Below are positions 32,274 through 43,146 of a stretch of 64,000 nt of DNA, piece by piece. Position numbers and translations under genes: made by a program. Source of the DNA: Rugamonas violacea (GTDB lineage: Bacteria; Pseudomonadota; Gammaproteobacteria; Burkholderiales; Burkholderiaceae_D). Under the pieces are notes generated by a model. It was not told the origin of the DNA. It saw only the letters and a program-made list of their open reading frames with translations, and made no database searches. The stretch lies in contig NZ_JAEMNU010000153.1 of NCBI RefSeq assembly GCF_016461825.1, positions 54,380 through 118,379 on the forward strand. The letters are read 5' to 3'. How positions within the stretch are numbered: the stretch's first letter is position 1; every line of letters starts with the position of its first letter.

Positions 32274-32321
32274 ACCTGCTCGTTCACCTGCTCGTTCACC
32301 TGCTTGTTCATCTGTTCGTTC
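32274..32321 (-). repeat. 12-bp tandem repeat at the 5' end of the unknown gene
   Basis: Four 12-base units (ACCTGCTCGTTC as written on the plus strand, with a few changes) encode Q-M-N-K-Q-V-N-E-Q-V-N-E-Q-V. The unit resembles the gene's own start region (ATG AAC GAA GAG), as if the initiation region had been duplicated in tandem. Confidence 0.85.
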
Positions 32322-32463
32322 GACTTGCATCCGGCTAGCCGGCGGCGCTGGCGACAGCGGCGCCGGCGCCCTCCTTCGACTATAGCAAGACAAGTACGCT
32401 TTGTGCCTTGCACGCAAGATTTTTTACGGTTAACCTTAAATCCCTGACAACCGGGATGCCCCA

Positions 32464-33243
<780 letters not shown>

Positions 33244-33247
33244 GAGC

Positions 33248-34444
33248 ATGTGGACCATCTACCTGAAGGAGATGCTGGAGCTGGCGCGCGACCGCAAGAC
33301 CTTCATCTTCACCGTCTTCATCCCGATCCTGGCGATGCCGCTGATCTTCGCCGGCTTCGGTTATTTGTCGTCCAGCCTGTTCAAGCAGGCCAGCCAGGCC
33401 GAGCTGACCTACGCCATCTTCGGCCAGCAATACGCGCCCGCGCTGGCCGCCCGCTTCGCCGCCGACAAGAGCTTCAAGGAGGTCGCGCTGGCCGATCCGG
33501 CCGCCATCCGCGAGGCCATCGGCGACGAGCGCATCAAGTTCGCCCTGGTGATCCCGCCCGGCTTCGCCGCCACGCTGGACGCCCAGCAGCAGGGCAGCAT
33601 CGCGCTGCACTACAACAGCGCGGTGACGGTCGACGTCACGCGCAAGCGGGTGATGTCGGTGATCGAGGCGCAGAACGCCAGCCTGCGCGAGCAGGCCCTG
33701 TCGGCGCTCAAGCTGAACCAGCAGCAACTGCGCTTCGCGCTCGACCCGATCCGCCTGGAGGACCATTCGACGGCCGACAAGCGCGAGCAGATCGGCGCCC
33801 TGGTCGGCGGCTTCCTGCCCTACATCCTGTTGATGGTCTGCCTGATGGCGGCGATGTATCCGGCGATCGACACCGGCGCCGGCGAGAAGGAGCGCGGCAC
33901 GCTGGAGACGCTGCTGCTGGCGCCGCTGCCGCGCGGCGCCATCGTGCTGGCCAAATTCTTCGTGCTGTTCAGCATCGGCCTGACCTCGGCGCTGCTGATG
34001 GTGGCCAGCATGGGCGCGCTGCTGTTCTTCTTCGGCCCCTCGATCGAGGGCGACATGGCGCTGATGGTGCGCGCCATCGGCGCCGCCGACCTGGCCATGG
34101 TGGCGCTGATGCTGCTGCCGACGGCGGCCATCTTCGCCGCCATCCTGCTGTCGATCTCGATCTACGCCAAGAGCTACAAGGAGGCCAGCGGTCTGATCTC
34201 GCCGCTGGCCATCGTCACCATCCTGCCGACCCTGGTGGCGATGCTGCCCGGCGTTGAGCTGAACTGGATGTGGGCGATGGTGCCGCTGACCAACGTCTCG
34301 CTGGCCATGAAGGAACTGGTCAAGGGCACCATGGACTACCGCATGTTCTCGGTGATCCTGCTGTCGAGCAGCCTGATCGCCGCCGCCCTGCTGCTGCTGT
34401 GCCGCTGGTGGTTCAACCGCGAGCAGGTGCTGTTCCGCAACTGA
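33248..34444 (+). CDS. ABC transporter permease (NatB-like, ABC-2 type)
   Basis: 398 aa. One TM near the N-terminus (about 20-40), a large extracytoplasmic domain (about 45-185), then five or six TMs from about residue 190: PYILLMVCLMAAMYPAIDTG, FFVLFSIGLTSALLMVASMG and others. GEKERGTLETLLLAPL is the conserved ABC-2/NatB coupling motif. Forms an exporter with the preceding ATPase. Confidence 0.93.
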   Translation: MWTIYLKEMLELARDRKTFIFTVFIPILAMPLIFAGFGYLSSSLFKQASQAELTYAIFGQQYAPALAARFAADKSFKEVALADPAAIREAIGDERIKFALVIPPGFAATLDAQQQGSIALHYNSAVTVDVTRKRVMSVIEAQNASLREQALSALKLNQQQLRFALDPIRLEDHSTADKREQIGALVGGFLPYILLMVCLMAAMYPAIDTGAGEKERGTLETLLLAPLPRGAIVLAKFFVLFSIGLTSALLMVASMGALLFFFGPSIEGDMALMVRAIGAADLAMVALMLLPTAAIFAAILLSISIYAKSYKEASGLISPLAIVTILPTLVAMLPGVELNWMWAMVPLTNVSLAMKELVKGTMDYRMFSVILLSSSLIAAALLLLCRWWFNREQVLFRN

Positions 34445-34463
34445 GGCGCGCAGCAAAGCGAAG

Positions 34464-34547
34464 AAACCCCATCGGCGCAAACCCGGGGTCGGACTCCCCG
34501 CCTTGGCGCGCCGGGTCCGACCCCAGCTCTGCGCCGTTGGGTGGTTT
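34464..34547. repeat. nested palindromic element, copy 5 (between the two ABC operons)
   Basis: The outer arms CCATCGGCGCA and TGCGCCGTTGG pair with one mismatch; compare copy 3, where both arms instead carry CCACCGGCA and TGCCGGTGG. The core is GGGGTCGGACTCCCCG, a short loop, then CCGGGTCCGACCCC. It begins 20 bases after the permease stop. Confidence 0.9.
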
Positions 34548-34668
34548 GGGAGCCGCCGGCGCCTTGGCGTGGCGGCCGGCGCCGCCGCCCCACTCCCCGG
34601 AATGCGCAATCTGGGCCGCACTATGCGCCGCCCGTCGCAATGGCGCCCCGGATCTGTCGCAAATTCAC

Positions 34669-34674
34669 TACAAT
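34669..34674 (+). promoter_or_regulatory. candidate -10 box of the ABC/M1 operon
   Basis: TACAAT, 82 bases before the ATPase start at 34756; no convincing -35. The 311-base gap 34445-34755 otherwise holds only palindrome copy 5. Confidence 0.3.
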
Positions 34675-34755
34675 GCCATCATGTGAAAAAAGCTTGGCCG
34701 TGCGGAAACGTCGCGCGGCCGCGCCGGGCCAGCCCGGAACCGTTCAGGAGTCAGT

Positions 34756-35649
<894 letters not shown>

Positions 35650-35658
35650 GCCGGCGCC

Positions 35659-38600
35659 ATGCTCGCGATCGCACTGTTCGAAGCCCGCCAGCGGCTCAAA
35701 CTGCTCTCGACCTGGGTCTACTTCGCCATGTTCTTGGCGCTGGCGATGCTGTGGATGGCCGCCGCCGGCGGCGTCTTCAAGGGTGCCAGCGTGACCTTCG
35801 GCGGCCGCGTGCTGCTCGACGCGCCGCGCTCGCTGATGCTGACCGTCAGCTTCCTCGGCTCGGTCGGCGTGATCGTCATCGCCGCCATGATGGGCCGCTC
35901 GGTGCAGCAGGACTTCGAGTACGACATGCACCACTTCTTCTTCAGCGCGCCGATCCGCAAGCGGCAGTACATCTTCGGCCGCTTCCTCGGCGCCTACCTC
36001 ACCCTGGCGGCGATCTTCACCAGCCTGCCGCTGGGCGCCTGGCTGGGCACCTACATCCCCGGCATCGACCCGGAGCGCATCGGCCACGGCGCCGCGCTGG
36101 GCTACCTGATCCCCTACCTGTGCACCACCCTGCCCAACATCTTCATCTTCGGCGCGGTGTTCTTCATCGTCGCCGCGCTGACCCGGCGCATGCTGCCGGT
36201 CTACGTCAGCAGCGTGGTGATGCTGGTCGGCTACGTCGTCGCGCCCGGCCTGGCGCGCGACCTCGACTACAAGACCCTGGCCGCGCTGATCGACCCCTTC
36301 GGCACCACCGCCGTGATCCGCCTGACCGAATACTGGCCCATCGCCGAGCGCAACACCCGCCTGCTGTTGCCCGAGGGCGTCTACCTGCTGAACCGGCTGA
36401 TCTGGACCGCCCTCGCCCTGCTCGGCCTGGCGCTGGGCTACTGGCGCTTCCATTTCGTCGCCAGCATCGACAACGGCGGCGGCGGCGCCGGCGAGGGCGA
36501 GGGCGGCGCGGCGCCGCGCCTGAGCGCCGTCTCGGCCAACACCCGCGAGGCGCCCGACTTCCAGCGCCGCAGCCTGGGCCTGCTGTTGTTGCAGACCAGC
36601 TGGCTGAACCTGCGCGAGACCGCCAAGAACGTCTACTTCCTCGTGCTGGTGCTGGCCGGCGTGCTGATGATGCTGGCCAGCGGCATCGACATGGGCTCCA
36701 TGTTCGGCACCAACACCTATCCGGTGACCTACAAGGTGCTGGAGGCGGTGTCCGATACCTTCGCCCTGTTCATGCTGGCCATCAGCACCTTCTACGCCGG
36801 CGAGCTGGTCTGGCGCGAGCGCGAGGGCCGCGTCGCCCAGATGCTCGACGCCCTGCCCGTGCCGAGCTGGCTGCCGCTGCTGTCCAAACTGTTCGCCCTG
36901 ATCGCCCTGCAAGCCCTGCTGATGCTGCTGGTGATGCTGTGCGGCATGGGCATCCAGATCGCCCACGGCTATTTCCTGCTCGAACCGGGCCTCTACCTGC
37001 AAACCCTGTTCCTGATCCAGCTGCCCAACTACGCGCTGGTGGCGGTGCTGGCGATCACGCTGCAGGTGCTGCTCAACCACAAGTATCTGGCCCACTTCGC
37101 GATGATCCTGTACTACCTGGCGACGTTGACGCTGAGCTCGCTGGGCCTGGAGCATCCGCTGCTGCTGTACGCCACCTCGCCGCCGCTGATCTACTCGGCC
37201 ATGAACGGCTACGGCGCCGACCTGGCGCGCGAGCGCTGGCTCGAACTGTACTGGGGCGGCGCGGCCCTGCTGCTGACCGTGACGGCCCTGCTGTTCTGGG
37301 TGCGCGGCACCAACCACGAATGGCGCCAGCGCCTGCAACTGGCGCGCCACGCGCTGACCCGCCCGGTGCTGGTCAGCCTGGGCCTGGGCGCCGCGCTGAT
37401 GCTGGGCGCCGGCGGCGTGCTGTTCTACGACATGGAAATCAGCGGCAACTACAAATCGGCCTACCGCAAGGACGCCGAGCGCGCCGACTACGAACGCCAG
37501 TACAAGAAATACGCCGGCCTGGCGCAGCCGCGCATCGTCGACGTCAAGCTGAACGTGGAGATCGAACCGGAGCGCCGCCGCCTGCTGGTCAAGGGCACGT
37601 ATCTGCTGCAAAACAAGGGCGGCACGCCGATCGGCGAGATCCTGTTGCAGCAGGACAGCAACTCGACCATCCGCGCGCTGCGCTTCGGCCAGGTGGCGCA
37701 CGCCGGCCTGAAGGACCATAAGCTGGGCTTCTACAGCTACAAGCTGAGCACGCCGCTGGCGCCCGGCGCCACCCTGCCGCTCGAATTCGAGATCGCCTAC
37801 GCGCCCAACGGCATCCTCGGCCTCGGCCGCGAGACGCCGGTGCTGGTCAACGGCAGCTTCTTTAACAACAGCGTGCTGCCGGCCATCGGCTACCGGCCAC
37901 AGCTGGAACTCAGCGACGCCAGCGACCGCAAGAAGCACAAGTTGCCCAAGCGCGAACGCATGCCGCCGCGCGACGACGCCGCCGGCCTGGCCAACAACAT
38001 CCTCGGCAGCGACGCCGACTGGATCACCTTCGACGCCGTCGTCAGCACCAGCGCCGAGCAGATCGCGGTCGCCCCCGGCATGCTCGAAAGCGACTGGATC
38101 AGCCAGGGCCGCCACTACTACCATTTCAAGATGGAACAGCCCATCCTCAACTTCTACTCCTTCCAATCGGCGCGCTACCAGATCCGCCACGACTGGTGGC
38201 AGGACGTCGGCATCGAGGTGTTCTACCAGGCCGGCCACGAATACAATCTGGACCGCATCGTCAAGGGCATCAAGGAAGCCCTCGACTACAACAGCAAGAA
38301 CTTCGGCCCCTACCAGCACCGGGTGGTGCGGGTGGTCGAGTTCCCGCGCTACGCCAACTTCGCCCAGGCGTATCCGAACACCATCCCGTTCTCCGAGGGC
38401 GTCGGCTTCATCGCCAAGGTCAACGACAAGAACCCGAAGGACATCGACTACCCCTTCTACGTGACGGCGCACGAGGTGGCACACCAGTGGTGGGGCCACC
38501 AGCTGGTCGGCGGCAACACGCGCGGCGCCAGCGTGCTGAGCGAAACCCTGGCCGAGTACTCGGCGCTGATGGTGATGAAGAAGAACTACGGCCCGGACAA

Positions 38601-39243
38601 GATGCGCCGCTTCCTGCGCTACGACCTGGAAAAATACCTGGTGGGCCGGGCCGTGGAGCGCGACAAGGAGTTGCCGCTGGCCGACAACGAGAACCAGGAG
38701 TACGTCCATTACCGCAAGGGCAGCCTGGCCATGTACCAGTTGCAGGATCTGATCGGCGAAAGCAAGGTCAACGAGGCGCTGCGCCAGTTGCTCGCCGCCC
38801 ACGCCAACCAGGGGCCGCCCTACCCGAGCGTGACCGTGCTGCTCGACGCGCTGCGCAAGATCACCCCGCCGGCGCAGGCCTACCTGATCGACGACCTGTT
38901 CAACGCCATCGTGTTGTACGAGAACCGCGCCGTCTCGGCCAGCGCCGTCAGGCTGCCGGACGGCCGCTACGAGGTGAGCTTCGCCGTGCAGGCCGGCAAG
39001 GTCAAGGCGGGCGAGCTGGGCGAGGAAAAAGAAGCGCCGCTGCACGACTGGATCGACATCGGCGTCGACGACAAGGACGGCAACAACCTGCTGCGCGTGC
39101 GCAAGTTCATCGAGCGCAAGGACAACAGTTTCAGCGTGATCGTCAACGGCCGCCCGGCCAAGGCCGGCATCGATCCGGACAACAAGCTGATCGACCGCAA
39201 GCCGGACGACAATATGGTGGCGGTGGAGATCGCCGCGCCCTAG
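35659..39243 (+). CDS. ABC-2 permease fused to M1-type (gluzincin) aminopeptidase
   Basis: 1194 aa. Residues 1 to about 590 are an integral membrane part with about 12-13 hydrophobic segments in two halves separated by a Gly-rich loop ([11 protein letters not shown] near residue 275), each half resembling an ABC-2 permease. Residues from about 600 to 1194 form an extracytoplasmic peptidase domain with the zinc motif [11 protein letters not shown] (H938, E939, H942) and downstream Glu in [10 protein letters not shown] (E962). The spacing from H942 to E962 is 19 residues, whereas classical M1 enzymes have 18, and I see no GAMEN exopeptidase motif (PFSEGVGF lies in that place). Such fusions exist in databases as 'ABC transporter permease/M1 family aminopeptidase', but their substrate is not known to me. 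Confidence 0.9.
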   Translation: MLAIALFEARQRLKLLSTWVYFAMFLALAMLWMAAAGGVFKGASVTFGGRVLLDAPRSLMLTVSFLGSVGVIVIAAMMGRSVQQDFEYDMHHFFFSAPIRKRQYIFGRFLGAYLTLAAIFTSLPLGAWLGTYIPGIDPERIGHGAALGYLIPYLCTTLPNIFIFGAVFFIVAALTRRMLPVYVSSVVMLVGYVVAPGLARDLDYKTLAALIDPFGTTAVIRLTEYWPIAERNTRLLLPEGVYLLNRLIWTALALLGLALGYWRFHFVASIDNGGGGAGEGEGGAAPRLSAVSANTREAPDFQRRSLGLLLLQTSWLNLRETAKNVYFLVLVLAGVLMMLASGIDMGSMFGTNTYPVTYKVLEAVSDTFALFMLAISTFYAGELVWREREGRVAQMLDALPVPSWLPLLSKLFALIALQALLMLLVMLCGMGIQIAHGYFLLEPGLYLQTLFLIQLPNYALVAVLAITLQVLLNHKYLAHFAMILYYLATLTLSSLGLEHPLLLYATSPPLIYSAMNGYGADLARERWLELYWGGAALLLTVTALLFWVRGTNHEWRQRLQLARHALTRPVLVSLGLGAALMLGAGGVLFYDMEISGNYKSAYRKDAERADYERQYKKYAGLAQPRIVDVKLNVEIEPERRRLLVKGTYLLQNKGGTPIGEILLQQDSNSTIRALRFGQVAHAGLKDHKLGFYSYKLSTPLAPGATLPLEFEIAYAPNGILGLGRETPVLVNGSFFNNSVLPAIGYRPQLELSDASDRKKHKLPKRERMPPRDDAAGLANNILGSDADWITFDAVVSTSAEQIAVAPGMLESDWISQGRHYYHFKMEQPILNFYSFQSARYQIRHDWWQDVGIEVFYQAGHEYNLDRIVKGIKEALDYNSKNFGPYQHRVVRVVEFPRYANFAQAYPNTIPFSEGVGFIAKVNDKNPKDIDYPFYVTAHEVAHQWWGHQLVGGNTRGASVLSETLAEYSALMVMKKNYGPDKMRRFLRYDLEKYLVGRAVERDKELPLADNENQEYVHYRKGSLAMYQLQDLIGESKVNEALRQLLAAHANQGPPYPSVTVLLDALRKITPPAQAYLIDDLFNAIVLYENRAVSASAVRLPDGRYEVSFAVQAGKVKAGELGEEKEAPLHDWIDIGVDDKDGNNLLRVRKFIERKDNSFSVIVNGRPAKAGIDPDNKLIDRKPDDNMVAVEIAAP

Positions 39244-39262
39244 TCCGGCTGGCGGTGAGGGT

Positions 39263-39754
39263 TCAGGCCGTCGTGCGCAGCGTGCCGACCAGCGCCAGGT
39301 CGGTGGAATCGGCGACGGCGCCGGCGGCCAGCTCCGGCTTGCTGCGCAGCAGCTCGGCCCAGCCGCCCCCGCCTATGTTCGGCGCGCCGGGCAGGCTCTG
39401 CACCACGCCAGCGCCATCGTAGATGCCGCTGGCGGCCGGCGTGGCGGCCAGGCTGTCGATAAGGCCTTGGTCCAACTCCTGCGCCGCGGTGAACTGGGTG
39501 TCGCTACCGGGCGGCGGCAGGGTCGGCGGCTCGGCCGCGCTGCCGGCCTGCTGCAACGCGGCCAGCAAGCCGGCCGGCGTGTACATCTGCACGCTGGCGG
39601 CGGTGCCCAGCGAGGCGACGATGGCCGACTCGGCCGATAAGCCGACGGCAATGGCGGGCAGCACCGTTGCACCGGCGGCGGTGGCGGCCGGCGCGACCAC
39701 CCGCGCAGCCTGCTGGGCCGGCGACGGTGAAAGGGATGTCAACGCGGCTGTCAT
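39263..39754 (-). CDS. Ala-rich orphan protein of unknown function
   Basis: 163 aa, low complexity, rich in Ala, Gly, Pro and Leu; no recognised domain. There is no clear signal peptide or membrane segment; a stretch ATVLPAIAVGLSAESAIVASLG is mildly hydrophobic. Convergent with the ABC/M1 gene (19-base gap). The frame lies in very GC-rich DNA where long chance ORFs are common, so it could be spurious, but it has a sensible Met start and no competing gene on either strand. Confidence 0.45.
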   Translation of the reverse strand: MTAALTSLSPSPAQQAARVVAPAATAAGATVLPAIAVGLSAESAIVASLGTAASVQMYTPAGLLAALQQAGSAAEPPTLPPPGSDTQFTAAQELDQGLIDSLAATPAASGIYDGAGVVQSLPGAPNIGGGGWAELLRSKPELAAGAVADSTDLALVGTLRTTA

Positions 39755-39832
39755 GGCGGGCGATCCATCAAAAGAGTTTCCTCAATTCACTATAGTCGCC
39801 GCCCCAACCATACGCAAGCCGGCCCTGCCGGC

Positions 39833-40822
39833 TCACTCGGCTTGGCCGGCCCCGCGCGGCAGGCCCGCCGCCGGCGTCGTTGCCAAGGATGTTGCCAAGG
39901 TTGTTGCCAAGGTCGTTGCCAAATCCTGTTGCCAGGCGCCGGCCAGCGCCGTATTCCACACCAAGGCCACCTGCTCGACGCACTCGAAGCCGCAATCGCT
40001 GACGTGGATGCGGCGCAGCGCCGCGTCGTCCAGCGCGAAGTCCGGCAGATAGGCCAGCGCCTGGCCCGACTTGACGAAGGACAGCAGCAATTGCAGGTCG
40101 TCGGTCCAGTAGCGGATCTTGCGCGGCAGCTGGTCGTCGCGCCAGCCGTCCGAGCGGGCGCCGCGCGGCACGCCGCAGAACAGCGAGCGCGACGGACAGG
40201 CGAAGTCGTGCGCCAACACCTCGGCGCTGCTGGCCCGCAGCAGCTCGCCGGCGGCACGGCCGCGCACCAGCGGGTGGTCGCGGCCGGCCACCAGTTGCAA
40301 TGTGACGCTGCCCAGCGGCGTCACCCGCCAGTCGTCCGACCAGTGCTCGCCGCGCCCCTCGACCAGCGCGCCGGTGACGATGGCGGCGTTGATCTCGCCG
40401 CGCGCCAGCGCCGCCAGCGCCTGCTCCTCGAACATCGCCTGCATCCGCAGCTTGCCGTCCGGATACACGGCCAGCGCCCGCGCCAACGCCTGGCCGTGGC
40501 GCCACAGCAGGATGGCCGGGCCGCCGACGCGGCAGTCGACGGCGGCGCGCTCGCCCATCAGGTCGGCGCGGGCCTGGTCGGCCAGCGCCAGCAGGGTCTG
40601 CGCCCGCGCCAACAGCAACTGGCCGGCGCCGTTCAGCACCAGTTGCTTGGCGCTGCGGTCGAACAGCGGCTGGCCCAGGCTATCCTCCAGCCGCCGCAAG
40701 GCCTTCGACACGGCCGACGGCGTCAAGTGCAGCTCCAGCGCCGCCGCGCCCAGCGAGGGCCGGCGCGCCGCGCTGACGAAGACGCGCAGGTCGCTCAAGT
40801 TCATGGTTTCCAGTTGGGACAT
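39833..40822 (-). CDS. LysR family transcriptional regulator
   Basis: About 329 aa (or from the ATG at 40804, MNLSDLRVFVSA). N-terminal winged HTH: FVSAARRPSLGAAALELHLT and PSAVSKALRRLEDSLGQPLF; C-terminal effector domain with the typical LPDFALDD segment. Divergent from the oxidoreductase gene at 40904, the arrangement in which LysR regulators usually control the neighbour. The C-terminus is unusual: after NTALAGAWQQ it runs into LATT-type tetrapeptides encoded by a 12-base repeat. Confidence 0.92.
   Translation of the reverse strand: MSQLETMNLSDLRVFVSAARRPSLGAAALELHLTPSAVSKALRRLEDSLGQPLFDRSAKQLVLNGAGQLLLARAQTLLALADQARADLMGERAAVDCRVGGPAILLWRHGQALARALAVYPDGKLRMQAMFEEQALAALARGEINAAIVTGALVEGRGEHWSDDWRVTPLGSVTLQLVAGRDHPLVRGRAAGELLRASSAEVLAHDFACPSRSLFCGVPRGARSDGWRDDQLPRKIRYWTDDLQLLLSFVKSGQALAYLPDFALDDAALRRIHVSDCGFECVEQVALVWNTALAGAWQQDLATTLATTLATSLATTPAAGLPRGAGQAE
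39876..39931 (-). repeat. 12-bp in-frame tandem repeat near the LysR C-terminus
   Basis: Four units of GTTGCCAAGGNN (plus strand) encode LATT-LATT-LATS-LATT about 15 residues before the stop of the LysR gene. The third position of each unit varies, while the core GTTGCCAA is kept. Confidence 0.9.
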
Positions 40823-40903
40823 AAGATATGAATTTAAGTTGCTTTACGGGACACGAAGACCATCATACCATCGTCGCATCCCACACTTCCCCCCATCGCC
40901 GCC

Positions 40904-41929
40904 ATGACCACGCTGACCCAACAACAATGGATTTACCGCCAACAACCGCTGGCCCAGATCAGCACCGAGCACTACGAATTGGTCGAGCGGCAACTCGACA
41001 CGCGGCTGGGCGAGGACGAGGTGCTGCTGGCGGGACGCTATTTCAGCGTCGACCCGTACATGCGCATCGGCCAGTCGGGCAAGCCGACCTACGACGCCGA
41101 GCCGCATCCGCTGAACAGCGTGCAACAGGGCGGCGTGGTCGGCCAGGTGCTGGCCAGCAACGCGGCCGGCTATGCCGAGGGCGACTGGGCCTACAGCTAC
41201 AGCGGCTGGCAGACCCACGCCAAGGTGCATGCCAGCGCGCTCAAGCGGCTCGACCCGGCGCAGGCGCCCGTCAGCACCGCGCTGGGCGTGCTGGGCATGC
41301 CCGGCCGCACCGCCTGGTTCGGCCTGACCGAATCGGGCCGGCCGCACGCCGGCGAAGTGGTGGTGGTGTCCGGCGCGGCCGGCGCCGTCGGCTCGCTGGT
41401 GCTGCAGTTCGCCAAGCGCCACGGCGCCAAGGTGCTGGGCATCGCCGGCGGCCAGGCCAAGTGCGATTGGCTGCGCGACACGCTGGGCGCCGACTGGGCC
41501 ATCGACTACAAGGCCCACGCCAACGCCGAATCGCTGGGTGCGGCGATCCGCGCCGCGACCGGCGGCGTCGACGTGTATTTCGACAACGTCGGCGGCATGG
41601 TGACGGACGCGGTCATTCCGCTGATCAACCGGCGCGCCCGCATCGTCATCTGCGGCCAGATCAGCCAGTACAGCGGCGGCCTCGACACGCCGGAACTGGG
41701 ACCGCGCCTGCTGCACCACATGCTGTACCAGCGCGCCACCATCCAGGGCATGCTGGCGCGCGACTACGTGCACCGCATGGACGAGATGGTGCGCATCGTC
41801 GCGCCGTGGCTGCACGCCGGCGAGATCGTCTTCGAGGAAACCATCGTCGACGGCTTCGCCCAGTTGCCGGCCGCGCTCAATTCGCTGTTCACCGGCGAGC
41901 ATCGTGGCAAGCTGCTGGTGAAGGCATGA
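40904..41929 (+). CDS. NADP-dependent MDR-superfamily oxidoreductase (CurA/YncB-like)
   Basis: 341 aa zinc-independent medium-chain reductase of the leukotriene B4 dehydrogenase group: FSVDPYMRI, LGVLGMPGRTAWFGL, VSGAAGAVGSLVLQFAK (nucleotide loop), GVDVYFDNVGGMV and CGQISQYS. Likely reduces alpha,beta-unsaturated carbonyls with NADPH. Divergent from a LysR gene 81 bases away that probably controls it. Confidence 0.93.
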   Translation: MTTLTQQQWIYRQQPLAQISTEHYELVERQLDTRLGEDEVLLAGRYFSVDPYMRIGQSGKPTYDAEPHPLNSVQQGGVVGQVLASNAAGYAEGDWAYSYSGWQTHAKVHASALKRLDPAQAPVSTALGVLGMPGRTAWFGLTESGRPHAGEVVVVSGAAGAVGSLVLQFAKRHGAKVLGIAGGQAKCDWLRDTLGADWAIDYKAHANAESLGAAIRAATGGVDVYFDNVGGMVTDAVIPLINRRARIVICGQISQYSGGLDTPELGPRLLHHMLYQRATIQGMLARDYVHRMDEMVRIVAPWLHAGEIVFEETIVDGFAQLPAALNSLFTGEHRGKLLVKA

Positions 41930-41941
41930 GCGGACGTCAAG

Positions 41942-42160
41942 CGCACCTCTAAACCCCGTCATTCCCGCGCAGGCGGGAATCTATACCCCGCATGTCCATT
42001 GGCTCAGCATGGGTTCCCGCCTACGCGGGAACGACAATTTGGTGGTTTTTCGAAGTGCCCCTAAGGGCACCTCTAAAAAACCGTCGTTCCGCATCGGCGG
42101 ACCGCCGCGCAGGCGGGAACCTATACACCGCATCCTGCCTAGCACAGCATGGATTCAACT
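41942..42160. repeat. two tandem copies of a CGTCATTCCCGC-type palindromic element
   Basis: Unit 1 (41942 to about 42014) begins GCACCTCTAAA, then CGTCATTCCCGCGCAGGCGG and GAATCTATAC, and is followed by an inverted partner (GGTTCCCGCCTACGCGGGAA, 42012-42031). Unit 2 (about 42067 to 42150) repeats GCACCTCTAAA, CGTCGTTCC.., GCGCAGGCGGGAACCTATAC and AGCACAGCATGG with a small internal insertion. This is a widespread intergenic REP-like sequence of proteobacteria. It fills the first two thirds of the 356-base gap 41930-42285. Confidence 0.88.
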
Positions 42161-42171
42161 GGCCAAAGCGT

Positions 42172-42246
42172 ATGAGCAGCATCAATGATGCGCTTCTGAG
42201 CAAGGCAATCGCGAGCATGGAATTGACGGAGATTCACCATGACTAA
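42172..42246 (+). CDS. possible 24-aa peptide upstream of the unknown gene
   Basis: ATG at 42172 opens a frame ending TAA at 42246 (begins MSSINDALLSKAIASMEL). The composition is more AT-rich than the surroundings. Its end overlaps the next tiny ORF. No strong ribosome site (CCAAAGCGT). It may be a remnant or a leader; no function can be given. Confidence 0.3.
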   Translation: MSSINDALLSKAIASMELTEIHHD

Positions 42247-42289
42247 TATGCATGTTATTGAGAAACACGGACTAGGCATACTGAAATGA
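42239..42289 (+). CDS. possible 16-aa leader peptide coupled to the gene at 42286
   Basis: ATG at 42239 follows GGAGATTCACC, a good ribosome site, and encodes MTNMHVIEKHGLGILK. Its TGA stop overlaps the ATG of the 260-aa gene (ATGA), so translation of the peptide could deliver ribosomes to a start codon that lacks its own Shine-Dalgarno. Confidence 0.4.
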   Translation: MTNMHVIEKHGLGILK

Positions 42290-43068
42290 GCGCGCCGATC
42301 GACCGGGCCTCCGGTCAGTCCGCACATGGCTTGCGAACCGGGGCATTGGGGCGCGACGTGCCGAGCGAGTACGAGGGTGTGTGGCGCCGTCTCGGCATCT
42401 GGCGCAGCGACGGCAGCTGCGACCTGAGCACGCGGGTCTGGTGGTTCCAAGCGCCGCGCTTGCACATCGACCTGCGCATCCCGGCCGACCGTCCCAGCTT
42501 GGCCGACGCCGCCGCCTTGGCCCGCCTCTCGCCCGAACAACTCAACCGCGTCCACGCGCAAACCGGCTTCGCCGGCCTGACCGTGGTCGACGCCAAACGC
42601 TGCGAATGGCGGCCGGAGATCGCCTTCCCCGCCGTCGGCGCCGAGCTGGACGCCGGTTGGATGCGTTTCGACAGCCCCGACCATCTGCATGAAACCGGCC
42701 TCGACAACAGCTACGAGGAAGACTGGCTGCGCGAACCCGGCGGCGCCCTGCGCGGCGCCCGCCTGGTGGAGGTGGCCAGCGGCGCCATCGCCTACCTGCT
42801 GCTCAACGAGCGTTGGATGGCCTGGGCCTGCGCGGAGCAGGAAACCGCGTCGCGCCCGGACCGGCTGGTTCATCAACAATGGCCCGAGTTCACCGTCCTG
42901 CGCAAACACGAGGACTGGACGGTCGAAGCCTCCACCCTCCCCTGGCTGGAACACACGGCGTCGATCCGCTACGACACACTCAACTTGACCTTGCTCAGCC
43001 AATGGCGACACAACGACGAGGTGGCCATACCGTTGGCGCCGGGGCGGCGCTGGCGGGTGGCCGAATGA
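42286..43068 (+). CDS. unrecognised 260-aa protein
   Basis: Cytoplasmic by appearance, Trp-rich and compositionally normal. Motif-like stretches: VPSEYEGVWRRLGIWRSDG, DLSTRVWWFQAPRLHIDLRI, GAELDAGWMRFDSPDHLHET and YEEDWLREPGG. The pattern suggests a small beta-rich ligand-binding fold, but I cannot name a family. The start codon has no ribosome site of its own and overlaps the stop of a 16-codon ORF. Confidence 0.75.
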   Translation: MSAPIDRASGQSAHGLRTGALGRDVPSEYEGVWRRLGIWRSDGSCDLSTRVWWFQAPRLHIDLRIPADRPSLADAAALARLSPEQLNRVHAQTGFAGLTVVDAKRCEWRPEIAFPAVGAELDAGWMRFDSPDHLHETGLDNSYEEDWLREPGGALRGARLVEVASGAIAYLLLNERWMAWACAEQETASRPDRLVHQQWPEFTVLRKHEDWTVEASTLPWLEHTASIRYDTLNLTLLSQWRHNDEVAIPLAPGRRWRVAE

Positions 43069-43112
43069 GCGCGGCCAAGTCGCGTGCCGGGGCGGCACTT
43101 TTCCGCCGGACG

Positions 43113-43141
43113 AAAAAAAACCGGGACGCTCGGTCCCGGTT
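43113..43141 (-). terminator. rho-independent terminator of topB
   Basis: On the minus strand AACCGGGACC, loop, GTCCCGGTTTTTTTTCG. Stem CCGGGAC/GTCCCGG with an eight-T tail immediately after the topB stop; on the plus strand TCTGTTTT gives a weaker reverse use. Confidence 0.9.
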
Positions 43142-43146
43142 CTGTT

